A stretch of DNA of 64,000 bases from Anthonomus grandis grandis (taxonomy: Eukaryota; Arthropoda; Insecta; Coleoptera; Curculionidae), in the NCBI RefSeq assembly GCF_022605725.1, contig NC_065552.1, positions 20,912,785 to 20,976,784 of the forward strand, in the 5' to 3' direction. Made by a program: the position numbers and the translations under genes. The notes under the pieces are model-generated. The model made no database searches. It was not told the DNA's origin and worked only from the letters and a program-made list of their open reading frames with translations. Below are positions 1 to 11,622 of this stretch, in pieces. Each line of letters begins with the position of its first letter. Positions within the stretch are counted from its first letter, which is position 1.

Positions 1-1175
1 GAAGAAAAAATAATAGATAGATTCTGGAAAATAAGTCCTTTATTGGACATGGTGCAAAGAGGATGCCGTTTAAATGAACGAACGAAAACAGTGTCAATGA
101 TGAACAAATGATTCCTTTTCATTGCCAAGTAAAAATGCGACAATTTGTTAGGGGTAAGCCAAATCCAGTGGGAATAAAAAAATTCGTCATGTCAACACCG
201 AAGGGAATTCCGTTGGACTTTTATCTCTATGAAGGAAAAGGATCATCTGTGGAATCATCGCTATTTAAAACAACAGAAAAACTAGACGTAGATGGCAGAA
301 TGGTGCTGAAGCTGACCGAAACTTTGCCGATAGGAGTATCAGTGTATACTGACCGTTATTTTACTTCAATATCTTTGATTGATGTTCTTTTGTGTACCAG
401 ACAAATAACTTTGGTTGGTACAATAATGGCTTCTAGAACTCCCAAAAACCCAATTCCGCAAACTGATAATCAATTAAAAAAAGTGGGTCGTGGATCACAT
501 GACTCACTCAAGAGAGGAGATGGAAAAATTATTCTGACTAAATGGTTTGATTCGAAACCTGTGCATTTTGCTTCCTCCTGCTCTGGTCTTGAACCCCTGG
601 GTAGTTGTAAAAGGTGGTCAAAGACTGAAAATAAATACATTAGAATTAATCAACCCGCAAAAGTTGCCGATTACAATGAGAATATGGGAGACGTCGATTT
701 ATTAGATAGGGTCATTGGAAAGTATGCAATGCGTGGACGTACCAAAAAGTGGACAGTACGTACAATTTATCATTTTTTGGATTTTGCCGTAGTTGCGTCT
801 TGGCTGGAATACCGACAAAATGCTATTGCAGAAGGCTTACGGAGAAAAGAAATCTTAGATTACCTTGACTTCAAATTATCAATTGCCAAAAGTCTCGTTT
901 ACACTGATATTCCTCAAGCAGATTGCGAGCAAAGTGATTCTGATGAAGAGCAGGTAACGCCCCGAAAACAAAGGAAAATTCAGCCTATTCCAGATAGAAG
1001 AGAGAGGAAGCAGGGAAACACTCATCTACCAGTATTTACCAAACACGACCAGAAATCCAGATCAAAATGTCGATATCCGAAATGTGGTAAATTGACATTT
1101 GCTAAGTGTGCCTCATGTGACGTATATCTTTGCTGCTCCGTTGAGCGAAACTGTTTTGCTCTTTTTCATCAATAA
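1..1175 (+). pseudogene. piggyBac-like transposase, 3' part (DDE_Tnp_1_7 family)
   Basis: This is the C-terminal two thirds of a cut-and-paste transposase of the piggyBac family, which excises and inserts DNA at TTAA sites. The long open frame starts at 108 (355 residues). Homologous sequence continues upstream to the window edge in another frame, so a 1-base deletion lies near 97-101 and the N-terminus is outside the window. Visible motifs are FVRGKPNPVG near residue 13, YTDRYFTS near residue 80 (second acidic catalytic position) and MGDVDLLD near residue 193 (third). The last 35 residues form a Cys-rich zinc-binding-like domain starting CRYPKCG, usual for the family. No TIR or TTAA boundary could be assigned. 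The frameshift argues it is inactive. Family call is firm; activity is an inference. Confidence 0.9.
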
Positions 1176-1176
1176 A
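1171..1176 (+). promoter_or_regulatory. AATAAA polyadenylation signal overlapping the piggyBac stop codon
   Basis: AATAAA overlaps the TAA stop at 1173-1175 and is followed by a T-rich stretch. This compact arrangement is common in transposon genes. Usage is inferred. Confidence 0.5.
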
Positions 1177-1214
1177 GTTTTTTTTTTAAACTTTTTTTGT
1201 ATTTATTTAAACCC

Positions 1215-1236
1215 AAGGTATCAAATATGATACCTT
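1215..1236. repeat. 9-bp inverted repeat downstream of the piggyBac gene
   Basis: AAGGTATCA (1215-1223) and TGATACCTT (1228-1236) are perfect reverse complements around a 4-base spacer, about 40 bases after the stop codon. It could be a subterminal motif of the piggyBac element. The element's 3' terminus was not identified. Confidence 0.45.
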
Positions 1237-1239
1237 ACT

Positions 1240-2355
1240 TTTTACAGTAAAAAACAAAAAAAATATTTTTTTTTATATTTTGTTGTTTTTTGGGCCCAAC
1301 ACATTACAAAAAAGTACGTGTTTTAAAACTTAAAGGCATTTTTTTTGGCATTTTTTAAAGTCAATATTTTGGTTCTGTAGAGCAAACATCAATTTTTTAA
1401 CATCTGGATAAAACTGGATGGAACCTGGTACTTCTTAACATATTTTTTTAGATTTAATATTTAAATCCATATATAACTGGTTTTGAAAAAAATGTGAACG
1501 CTTCGACCTAAACTGTAATTCTTCGTGCAAAATTACCGGTAATCAAAAAGTTTATGTTACCTCGACGAAATTTTAAAACATTTTACTTTTTAATTTAATA
1601 ATACAATTTTACAAACATTTAAAAAAATAATTTAATTTAATGACATTTTTTTATTAAAAAAATTACAATGTTTGCGGAAATATTTATAAATTGAAATTAC
1701 CGTTTTTGTTTCAAAATTCGATTTTTTTATATATATAGAGAGAGCTCATATTTTGTTTCATAGTTTATTTGCGTCTTTCTTATATAATTTATTTTACTGA
1801 ATTTTACTAAAACAATTTTTACCTTAAAAACCTAAAAATGTTAATGTAGTATAAAATGGTGTTGACCTAATAAATTACGAACAGTACCACAGACAGGGCT
1901 TTTATATTTAACATCAAAACATTACAAAAAAAAACATTTTTCGCCCTGAAAAAACTACAAAAAAAATTGTGGAAGACACGAATTTTAAACTTTACCACCC
2001 TGTATCTAAGTTAACTTTTAAATATAGTTAATTAAAAGGTATGATTAATTTCTGCATAAGCAAGCTGTGATTTTTCCATTTATCATTATTTAACGCGGAC
2101 GCCCTGTATATTTCAGAATATTATATCTAATTAAATTAAGTAATAACTATACAGGTCCGTATAACAAAAAACATCTTTTAAAATTTCATTGTTAACCACG
2201 GCGACGCAGCCGTTTTAAGTTTTATTAACAAGAAATAATTGTAACCAAATGTTTAAGATGATTTTTGCATTTAAATTTGAAACATTAAACGCAAAAAAAA
2301 TTAAAAATAAAAACAAATTTCTCACTATTTTTGCAGATACATTTTTCTTTGTACA
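1240..2355. other. AT-rich non-coding stretch
   Basis: I see no coding evidence here. Homopolymer A/T runs dominate. Short CCCTGTAT motifs near 1990 and 2100 resemble inner parts of the mariner-like TIRs seen elsewhere in the window, so decayed transposon ends are likely, but no element can be delimited. Confidence 0.4.
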
Positions 2356-2425
2356 GGGTGTCCCAAATTCGAGCCTCACCATTGGGATCTCATAAACTAG
2401 AAGAGATACGAGGTCGGTTAAGTTG
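2356..2425. repeat. CAGGGTGTCCC-type repeat end
   Basis: The segment starts CAGGGTGTCCCAAATTCG and continues through CACCATTGGGATCTC. A diverged copy in the same orientation lies at about 7645-7715 (GGTCCCGAATTCC, then ACCATTGAGATCTCG). This marks a dispersed family, probably the end of a DNA transposon. No partner end was found. Confidence 0.45.
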
Positions 2426-3629
2426 AGGCAAAGTTGCGCAATTTGGTACTTATTAAAACGCCCTTTTGAAATTTCAAAAATTCCGAATAGTACCAAAGAT
2501 AGATACGCGATTTCATTTCTATTTTTTTACGACTCTATTTCAATAGATATAACAAAATAAGTTACTCATTCTCATTGCTACTTTTCCTATATTACAAAAT
2601 GGTGTCGTCAGATTTTAAAACCGAGGTTTCGTGTTTCAGCTGTCATCATTAAGTTTGTTTTTTTAAATACGACCCTGAATTTTTTATTACGGATTTTAAG
2701 AGCCCCTTATGTTCCTAAACCAATAATGTATCGCACTTATTCAAAAATATTATATTAATGGATATTTCCCAATTTTACAACTGGTTCATCATCTGGAATT
2801 TCCACCCGCGGATCTAACCACTTAAAAATGCCACGTTATAGGTTAATTAAAAAAAGCTTAAAATTTATTAAGTGCATTTTAACTGCTAACTCATTTTATT
2901 TAACTAAAGAGTTTGTGGACATAGTTTTTAATAGGCGTGTCACCTGAATATTGTTTTTCATATAATATTTTATATTTGTTTAATTTTTTTTTTAAGTTTA
3001 ACTAGTGAAGTTCGTACAGTAACTTGCACTTACTATTTTAAAAAAATATTATGTGCGCAACTGCTTTTCCGTAAAATAAAATCTATTTTTATAATCTCCA
3101 TTTATTTTAGGAGAAATTTAATTTCTTTACTTTTTTTCGTCCGACATGCGATTTTTGAACAAAAATACCATATATGCATGGTCAATTTATTAGTATAAAC
3201 AATTTTATTTAATTATTTCATCAACATATATAAACAGAATAACATGTACATTATTTGACCATTACAGTATAAAAACTTTAATTCTAGGATGCTACGGTAC
3301 TTTTTTCTAGTCTAAATTTAAATAGTTTAAAAATTTCATACAGAGTCTCCCAAATTTGGTTCTAAGGATGGCAACTCTCAACTGGTTTTTTGTTAAGATT
3401 TTCAAATGAATCAGCCTGTATATTATCTTACTACAAATTATTTACTTAATTAAATACGAATTAATTACTTTATTACAAGTATGTTACAAACAATGTTATT
3501 AAGGAAACATTGGCGGTGACAAAATACATAAATTATGACAAACATTTTTCACAGATGTTTATATCAGTACACGGAGGTTCACTTCACTTAAATTTTATTA
3601 ACATAGAACCTTTTAAACGTATAACTATC

Positions 3630-4652
3630 ATGGTAAATGGCACAAATGCTGAGTTTACTGATATGCATTACCTGTGCGGGCGTGCTGGCTGCAATGCGTT
3701 TCAAGCGAGACGATTATACCAAGAACGTTTTCCAAATAGAATAATTCCGGATTCCCGGACGTTTTCAGGAACTTACAGAGAGTTATTTGAAACGGGATCC
3801 TGCCAAAAAACTACCTAAACGGGGCTAAACTGTACGAACACCAAAAACCGAGAAATAGGTTTAAAATTTAGTTGAAGAAATAAGTACCAAAAAAATTGGG
3901 AATATTTTAGATATTACTTATTTTCTAGTATGGACAATTCTTCATGATTATTTACTACATGCGTATCATATTCAAAGAGTCCAGTCCCTACTTCCTCGGA
4001 ATTTTTCATTACAAATAAATTTCTGGCAGTGGTTTCTTCAAATGGTAGCCGAAAATGCCCCATTTGAAGTTAAAATTTAATTCACGGACGAAGCTAAATT
4101 TTCCAGCAACTCACAACAACCATTTCTGGGCTGAAGAAAACCCGTATGGCAACACGAAATCTTACCACCAAGAGTTATTTTCTGTAAATTTATGGACTGG
4201 AATTATTGATGATTATTTAATTGGGCCATATTTTCTACCGAATAGAATAAACGGAAATCATTATCAGTAGTTTCTTGAACAGGATTTGAAAAATTTGCTA
4301 GATGGCGTCCTTATTTTCACGCGACACATATGTGGTTACCACTCCCGTCTCCAGGTTATAGAATTTTTAAATCAACATTATAATAAATGTTGGATAGGGC
4401 GTGGAGGATTACAATCGTGGCCATCTAGACCCCAGATCTAAACAGTCTGGATTTTTTCCTGCGGGGACATCTTAAGACGCTTGTTTACAGCACTTCAGTA
4501 CATACCGAAGAGGAGTTGAAAAACCACATAATAGTTTGTCGTGACACGGTCAGAAATACTCCAGGCATTTTTCAAAGGGTACAAAACTTAATAAGGAGAA
4601 GAGCTGAAGCAAGCATAATGGCAGTGGTAGCCACTTTCAACCGCTAATCTAA
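3630..4652 (+). pseudogene. M1 transposase relic (IS630/Tc1/mariner group)
   Basis: Relic of a DDE transposase related to those of M3, M4 and M8. The ATG at 3630 opens the N-terminal helix-turn-helix (DUF4817-type) region, with RRLYQERFPNR near 3706-3740 and FETGSC near 3789. Homology then continues through frameshifts and stops: SYHQ near 4160, a PYFLP block near 4225, a WIGRGGLQ-like block near 4390 and a final SHFQPLI ending at the TAA at 4650-4652. The first catalytic D block near 4080 is preserved only in a shifted frame. Many disruptions show it is long inactive. Confidence 0.75.
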
Positions 4653-4710
4653 ACTATTTTCATTTTGGTTCACGTGTTATTTTAATTTAATGGTAAAATA
4701 ATGTATGTAC

Positions 4711-7101
4711 CCTGTGCCTCATTTTGGATGAGATTGCAGGGTATCGCTGTCATTTTTTAAGATATATCTTTGCGATTTTCCCGACCCTGTATTACTTTTT
4801 TTTCAAACTTTTAAAGCCACAAACAGAAAGATTGCAACTACTTTTGTTACTAAAATCCAGGGCGAAAACGAAAATATTCACATTTCGAAGTGTTATTATT
4901 TCTCAGACCGATGACTCTCCAGAATTCAAGGACACATAGATGCTCTTCAAAAAGCTAAAAACAGCATCATGAGTCCCTTTACCGGCTTGAAATCCAAACT
5001 GATTTGCAGACAAAATGCCATTATGATGTAAAAAGGACAAAATTCTGCTTTTTGCAAGTTTTTCAACTATCTTAGAGGGTAGACAAAATAGAAATGGGAC
5101 CGAAATTACAAGGCTGATCCAAATCTCCACCCTTATGAAGAGGGATAACCATTGCCTCTTTTAAACATGAAGGAAAAATGCCAATATGTAAAGAATTATT
5201 TATGGCAGAAACTAAAGCATTTAAGGCTAAATCAGGCAAAAAGAGTAACAACCTCGAAGATATCCAATTAGCTCCAGATGATTTATGGTTTTTTAGGCGT
5301 TTGATTGCATTTTTTACTTCGGTAAGAGTGACAGGATGAAAGAAAAATGAATGCTCAACCGACACTTGTTGAAGATAGTGTAAGGGATCAATGTTACTAC
5401 GAATGCCCTTAAGCAAGATATTAGGTATATCATAATAATAGTCGTTTAAAATGTCAGGTTTTAACTCCGGTTCAGATACTTTTCTATGGCAATGTCTAAA
5501 ATCATTAATAATCGACCAACACTCTCTTTGCCCTTTTTGATGATACATTTAAGCGATCTCTATAATAATTATATTTTACTGCTTTAATTTTCTTTCTGTA
5601 CAGACTACGGTATTTCTGATGATATTCAAGGATATTTTCATTTGTGGTATATTTGCACAATTTAGTCAAAAAACAGAGGTTTTTAGCTGAAATTCTACGG
5701 CCTCTTGTAACCCATGGTTTTCGTTTCTTAGTTTTAAGCCTCATTTTAGGAAAGCACTGATTGATCTTATCACACAGAACTTGAAAAAATAAAGTAAGTG
5801 GGTCAGAAGCCGTTTCAAGTGCATTCCAATTTACCGAAGCTGTAGCAGCAGAAAAAGCATTGAAATTTCTCCTGCTGAAAATTCTTCCTATATAATGAGA
5901 TAAAGATAATACAGTATTATATGGCATTTTAGCAAGAATAGCTTCATGCTCGGAAATACCAGATGGGAGTACTGTGCATAAAACGTCATCAAAATTTGTA
6001 CAGAAATAGTCAGTTGTAGTTGCAGATGAAGAAGTTATTCGTGTGGGAGAAAGAACGTGCATTTTCAAGTCGTAAGAATTTAAAATACTTAAAAGAGAAG
6101 TACGTGGCAAGGTTTCATCAGTGTAGTTGATATTAAAGTCACCAGCCAATATAACCTTAGAGTGTAGGGACAACTGGGATAAAAGAGAATCAAGTTTGTC
6201 CAGAAACATAGCAATATCTGCTGAAGGTCCTACAAACACAAAGAATATATAAATTAAAACGCTTACAAAAAGAAAGAGAGAATTCAAAAACATTCTCTAA
6301 CAGAAGATTATCATACTTATCAATATTACAAAAAATCGTTTCAATTGTTTGCCTAGCCAAGATCATAGTGCCTCCATGTATAGATTGTTGACGACAAAAA
6401 TTTGATATAGGAGCATAATCAGATATTAAAAAACATTCACTAGGCCTCAACCAGTGCTGTCAGAAGTACAATATCAGGAAAATTACATGTGTCCAGCAAA
6501 AGATGAAGCTCATCCATCTTGTTTCTTAGGGATTGTATATTAAAAATAAAGATACTTACTGCCTTTCGAAGAGCCAATTTCAATCTTACTAGTAGAATAT
6601 GAACATGAATGAGATTCAACCTTCGCGGACTATAAAAAAGAAGAATTCAATTCACGATCAGTAATCAGTTCAGACTCATTAATTTGATGATTCAAAGACA
6701 ATTTATTCGATAAAATATTAATTTTAAAATATTTGAAAATATGTGCATGTAATAAGTCTGAACCAAAGTTACTGGCGTGATTAGACTCTAAAATCCCATC
6801 TCACAGTGCTCTAAAAAATTTTCTAAATGCGCCACTGACTTCTATTTAAAAATATCTATTACAAGCAGTTTTCGTTTTTTTTCTATCTTATACAGGGCCT
6901 TAGAAAGATTAATATCTCAAAAAGTGAACATATTAGTTTTCGCCCTGTATTTCAGGAACAAAAGTTGTTAGTTGGAATATTTTTGTTTGTGGCTTTAAAA
7001 GTTTTAGCAAAAAGTGATACAGGGTCGCGAAAACCGCAAAGTTACATATATCTTAGAAAATAACAGATATACCCTGCAATCTCATCTAAAATGGCACACA
7101 G
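4711..7101. mobile_element. Foldback-type element X with about 200-bp inverted repeats around a LINE fragment
   Basis: Positions 4711-4908 and about 6885-7101 are reverse complements; the shared start reads as ATGAGATTGCAGGGTAT just inside each end. TGTAC occurs immediately outside both ends (4706-4710 and 7102-7106), fitting a 5-bp TSD. The insertion interrupts the M1 sequence between its transposase stop and its right TIR. The interior consists of a minus-strand LINE fragment. No transposase of its own is seen, so it would be non-autonomous or composite. Confidence 0.7.
4909..6880 (-). pseudogene. LINE fragment inside X: endonuclease plus N-terminal half of RT
   Basis: Read on the minus strand, it starts near 6540 with an apurinic-endonuclease N-terminus (NIQSLRNKMDEL). 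It continues with GDFNINYTDE near 6140, SPTRITSSSATTTDYF near 6030 and KPWVTRG near 5700, then the RT finger region (IPLHKGGD near 5130; QFGFQAGKGTHD near 4980). It stops at SLNSGESSV just before RT motif A, exactly where the X inverted repeat begins. Frameshifts lie near 6290 and 5530. CR1/L2/Jockey-like by motif style. It lacks both a natural 3' end and the catalytic RT motifs. Confidence 0.8.
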
Positions 7102-7412
7102 TGTACATATGTTTATTAAATAAATAAATTGAATTTTTTTACTAATAAATAAACCATGCATAAAATTTTTTTTCGCTGTAATCGCTGTAATCGCATGTCG
7201 GATTTTCCCTAAAATGAATATGGATTATAAAGTTTTTATTTTACGGAGAAGCAGTGGCGTACGTAATAATTTTTTTTTTAATATTTAGTATGCGTTTCTG
7301 TACAGACATCCTATAGCTCAAAAGTTAAGGGGTTTAGGACATAGCTTTATTTAAACTTTTCTTCTTAAAATCACTTCAGATTGGCACCCTTAAGGACCAG
7401 CATCTTATTCTG

Positions 7413-8440
7413 TAAGACCATGTATATTTATTTTAGAATAAATTTACGAATAAAAAATAGAGGACCGTATTGCGAAAAAAAAGATACTCGGTATAAGTAC
7501 AAATATTTATGTTAATAAATTTATTAAAGTCTCAAAAAATTATTAAAATTAGATTAAACACAAAAAAATTGAAAAATTTAAAAAAAAATCGAAAACAATT
7601 TTTTTTCACTTTAATCATCTGATCTTTGCGATGTATGTATATGGCTGGTCCCGAATTCCGGGGTAACCATTGAGATCTCGAAAACCGCCAAAAATGTAAT
7701 GAGGGGCAAATTCAATGTTCAAAAAATTCTTGTATTTCTAAAAAAAAAAATCTGATGGTATTTCAAGCCATAGAGCAAAATAAACGAAACTTTTTATCGT
7801 CACCCTGTGATTTAAAATTGATAGTATGACCCTTCGTTTTTAGCGTGGATAATTAATAATTTTTTTCTTATTGGCACCATGTATTGGAATAATTAAAATG
7901 ATTTTTGTAGAAAAAAATAATAATAAAATTATGGTTTGGAAAAACATTAACAAAACTTAAATTTAATAAAACTTCATAAAGTAATTCAAAAATTTTTTTT
8001 CATTTAAATATCCAAGTTTATGCAATATACAGGTGTAAAAATCGTCTTTAATAATTATTAAATTTTCAATTTCAACTGTTAAATGAGCATTCAACCTTAA
8101 AAAATCTCTTACACCTCAAAAATTAAGTAAAATTTGCCTTTTCTAAAGTAAGAATACTAATTAAGAATACTGTTACTTCCAAGAAGCAATAATTAAAAAA
8201 ATGATGTTTAATTCACTCAGGTAGAACAAAACCTCATAACTCAACACCAGCCGTAATCCATATAAAATCAATTAATATCACACTGATTTGGGTACCCAAG
8301 CAATCAACAAAAACTACTACTACTACTATCCCTAAAGTAACGGTCCATCAAACCAAATTTAAATAAAATCGTCCGTGCTTCCGTATGTATAATTAAAAAA
8401 GGAAAAAAAAACTCAAAATTCAAATCACGTCCGAAATCGA
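7413..8440. other. Non-coding AT-rich stretch
   Basis: No coding evidence. It contains the diverged repeat copy at about 7645-7715 described at 2356 and a short CTA run near 8311. Nothing else is recognisable. Confidence 0.4.
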
Positions 8441-8740
8441 ATCAAAACAAAAACCGCGATCAAAATTGACGGTCAATATCGCGGCCGAGACCGCTAAAAA
8501 CGCCCGGCGATCGAAGAAATGATACCTAGAGGATCGTCTTCGAATAGACAAGGGCAAGAACTGACTGAGTGAAGGAATCGACGGCGAAGTGGACCATGAA
8601 GAAGCGAGAAGCCGGTGTAGTGGATAGTGGATACCAACGCAACGGTGGGATACCTTCGGAGCTGCTGCACCGGCTTCGCCCGTGTTTGTTTTTTGCACTT
8701 GTGCAGATTATGCGGTTGCGCTTTGTGCAAACATTTTTAC
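8440..8740. other. GC- and CpG-rich block, possible host promoter or first exon
   Basis: Base composition changes sharply here from A/T runs to a mixed sequence with many CpG dinucleotides (for example ATCGCGGCCGAGACCG near 8479). Overlapping frames on both strands are open (minus 8420-8698, plus 8569-8898) but neither resembles a known protein, and openness of several frames is expected when GC rises. It could be a host gene promoter or untranslated first exon, or an unrelated repeat. Confidence 0.3.
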
Positions 8741-9167
8741 CAAAGAATATCCACTTTTTTTGCGTTGTAATTTTTTCCCTGTTCTCATATACCTTCAACT
8801 TTCTAATTGAGAAATACACACACAAGAAAAAAATATATTTCGACTGGGAACTTGATTTTTTTTTCACCAGCTTTAAATATCATACAGCATTTAGATAGTT
8901 CATATACAGGATGTCCCGGAAAATGTAGGAAATCTCTTGGATTCAGGTAAAAAATAAAAAAATAATATGGACCTTTTCTATAAAAAAAAAATTCTTTAGG
9001 CCCGCCCTACGCAGATACGGTTCCTTAAAGACGCCGCTGGAAATCGGTTTTTCTTCAATAACATTTGCAGTACTTGGTATAATTTAATAAAAATTTTACG
9101 TTGATTAACACTACTAAGGACCTCTTAAAACGGAGTCCTTAAAACACATTTACTTTACTTATTTGAC
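8741..9167. other. Repeat-like non-coding stretch
   Basis: No coding evidence. A repeat-end-like motif, CAGGATGTCCCGGAAAATG, begins at 8907 and resembles other CAGGGTGTCC ends in the window. No matching second end was found. Confidence 0.35.
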
Positions 9168-10042
9168 CAGGGGCGGACTAGGTAAAGTCTACTTCAGAGA
9201 TCTATTAGAATCTTTGATGTGCCGCGAATAGTCCTTGTGCCGGTGCTGCTTGTATTGTCACACGGCATGCATGTTTAAATCGCAAAATTTTATGTGGAAA
9301 GAGTCATGAAGTAATATTCTACGCGATATTAAATCATTCCATTAAATATATAAATGTTTTATTTTTTTTTATTTATACATTTGATTCGTAAAATTTGACT
9401 ACAGACGGCCACGTACTATTGTCTCACCTCAGTCCCAGGCACTAAAACGTGAAAAATTGCACAGGTCCGGCCTTAAAATTTATTTGTATTTAAAATGTTA
9501 TTTTTCGGGATTTTTGGGTTTAGTTTTATAAAGTTAGAAATTTAGGATAGTTGATAGCAAGATAATATTTAATTTAAAGATAAGATTTAGTATATCTAGA
9601 AGTATATTTTTTAAAATAAACTTTTACATTAAAAACCATCTAGCTGTAGGGTGGGGTTTCCTATATTGGACCGGCTCCTAAATTGGACCTTTGAAGATTT
9701 GAGCAAACTGACAACAAGTGGTGCCATCTGTCAATGCCAACTAAAACTACACCTCGAAAACTGTTAGAGTTTCAGCACGTGTGCGTCTGTAAATAACGGT
9801 TGAGGAAATATTAGTGTTTTCGTGATTTTTTAACTTCCGATACAAATATACTAGTACTTACCGTTCAAGTAAGTAATCACAACATTTATAATATCATTAT
9901 TTCTCAAGATTCATTAAACAGGCCATAGTTTAGGGGTTATTTTAGTGACCTAACCTCCAAATTGGTAAAATCCGTTGTGGGTGAAATTTGATATTGTTTA
10001 GTTTTGAGAACAAGGTTCCTAAATTGGACAGCAATTGACTTG

Positions 10043-10064
10043 TAAATTGGACCGGTCCAATTTA
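10043..10064. promoter_or_regulatory. 22-bp perfect palindrome upstream of the pogo-like gene
   Basis: Two inverted TAAATTGGACC half-sites meet at a central ACCGGT, 44 bases upstream of the ATG at 10109. The half-site is the same motif repeated at the element's ends. This suggests a symmetric binding site for the element's own DNA-binding domain, possibly for autoregulation (inference). Confidence 0.5.
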
Positions 10065-10108
10065 GGCAACCACTTCCATTTACTTAGTTCTTAATATTTT
10101 TCTTCAGA

Positions 10109-11622
10109 ATGTCATCACGTGGTAAATACGGAAAATGGAGCACAGAATATTTGAGCAGTGCTATTTCCGCTTTTCGTAATGGTTCTTATGGGCTTAATGA
10201 ATGTGCAAGATTGTTTAAAGTACCTAAAGCTACACTAAAAAGACATCTTGAAGAGAAAAAAACAAACGGGCAAATCATTCAATTAAAAAAATGGGCAGGT
10301 TTAGTGTATTTAATGAAGAAGTTGAAGCAGAATTGGCTAGGCATATTTTGATTTTCGAAGAGCGAATGTTCGGGATGGGCATACGAGACGTCCGCAAACT
10401 GGCATTTGAATTGGCAACAAGAATGTCTCGTCAACATTCAACGTCGACGAGACAGGCTGCTCAACCGTACAACGGCAATGTCAGAAAATATTAGCCAAGA
10501 AGGGAAAACATCAAATTGGGAGTATTTCTAGTGGAGAGAGGGGGGGCAAATACTACTGTGGTTTGTTATGCAAGTGCAGCAGGGCAGTTTGTACCACCCA
10601 TGATAATTTTTAAGAGGAAACGTTTTCAAGAGGAACTTTCATTAGGTGCTCCGCCTGGCAGCATTGTCACTATTAGCTATACTGGATATATCAGTAGCGA
10701 TCTTTTTGTGACATGGCTTAAACATATCATTGAAACAGTTAGGCCAAGCCCTGAGGCCCCTGTTTTGTTATTGTTGGACGGCCACAGCACCCACAGCAAA
10801 AACCTAAAAGCTCTACAAATTGCCAGGGATAATGGAATTAGGTTGTTGCAGTTACCAAGTCACACAACACACAGACTCCAACCGTTGGATGTTGGATTCT
10901 TAGGAGCCTTTCAAAATGTTTATGGACAATGCATTCAAAAATGGTTGCGAAATAACGTGGGTCCAACTGTATCAATGTTTCAGGTTCCGGGATAATTGGA
11001 GAGGCTTATGGCTTGCTGCAACAGTGAGAAACGCACAGAACGCTTTTCGTGCTAGTGGCATTTGGCCTATAGATGAAAATGTTTTTAAAGAATCTGATTT
11101 TGCAGCTTCAATGATGTTTGACAGTGCATCAAACTCTAACCATGAATCCCAACAGGAGGCATCCTCTTCTGAAGAAGATAATATTCCATTGGCGCAAGTC
11201 GTTAGGTCGCAAGGATTACGAACGAAGAGAGCAGCATCAACTTCCCTAAATATTTCAGTCCAGGATATTTCGCCGTTAATTTTTTTCACCTATAAAAAAA
11301 TCAAAATCATCAAAAGTTTGCCGCACCCAGGACGCAGTTGAATTGACTAGTTCCCCGTACAAAAACGAACTTGAAGCAAGAGCTAAGACATCTAAAGCAA
11401 AATCGGTTAAAACTACTTTAAAATTTTCAAAGATTAGTGATAAAAAAAAAGGTAGCAAAATTAGGTGGAGCTAAATCGGACAGCTGGTATTGTGAAAAAT
11501 GCGAGTCTGAATCAGTCAAAGAAATGATCCAGTGTCTTAAATGTAAAATTTGGTTTCATGCAAAATGTGTCAATTTATCGCTAAAAACTAAGATATTTTA
11601 TTGTTCAAACTGTAAAACTTAA
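10109..11622 (+). pseudogene. Pogo-like transposase with C-terminal PHD finger
   Basis: The ATG at 10109 starts a psq/pogo helix-turn-helix (ECARLFKVPKATLKRHL). After a frameshift in the A run at 10285-10291 comes the start of the CENP-B-type second DNA-binding domain (VEAELARHI). An internal deletion then joins it to the DDE core: NVDETG at 10440 (first D), LLLDGHSTHS (second D) and HRLQPLDVGF (third D). More frameshifts lie at the G run near 10540 and near 10990. The C-terminus (11479-11622) has CEKC, CLKC, H-x2-C and CSNC pairs in PHD-finger order. A pogo transposase fused to PHD is known in insects. Broken but little diverged. Confidence 0.85.

Larger units (their letters stand above)
2990..7412 (+). 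mobile_element. Mariner-like element M1, decayed, with a nested foldback element
   Basis: The segment at about 3015-3195 is an inverted copy of about 7140-7300; shared blocks include the CTTTTCCGTAAAATAAAA and CCGACATGCGATT regions. These are the two TIRs. The right TIR runs to about 7412 and resembles the right TIR of M8 at 61140-61269 (CTCAAAAGTTAAG, then TTTAGGACATA). The outer part of the left TIR is too diverged to set a sharp boundary. Between the TIRs lie a broken transposase (3630-4652) and a foldback element (4711-7101). Confidence 0.7.

Noticed and set aside
8420..8898. Host protein encoded by overlapping frames in the CpG-rich block
   Set aside because: Frames are open on both strands with no known domain, as expected from higher GC content alone.
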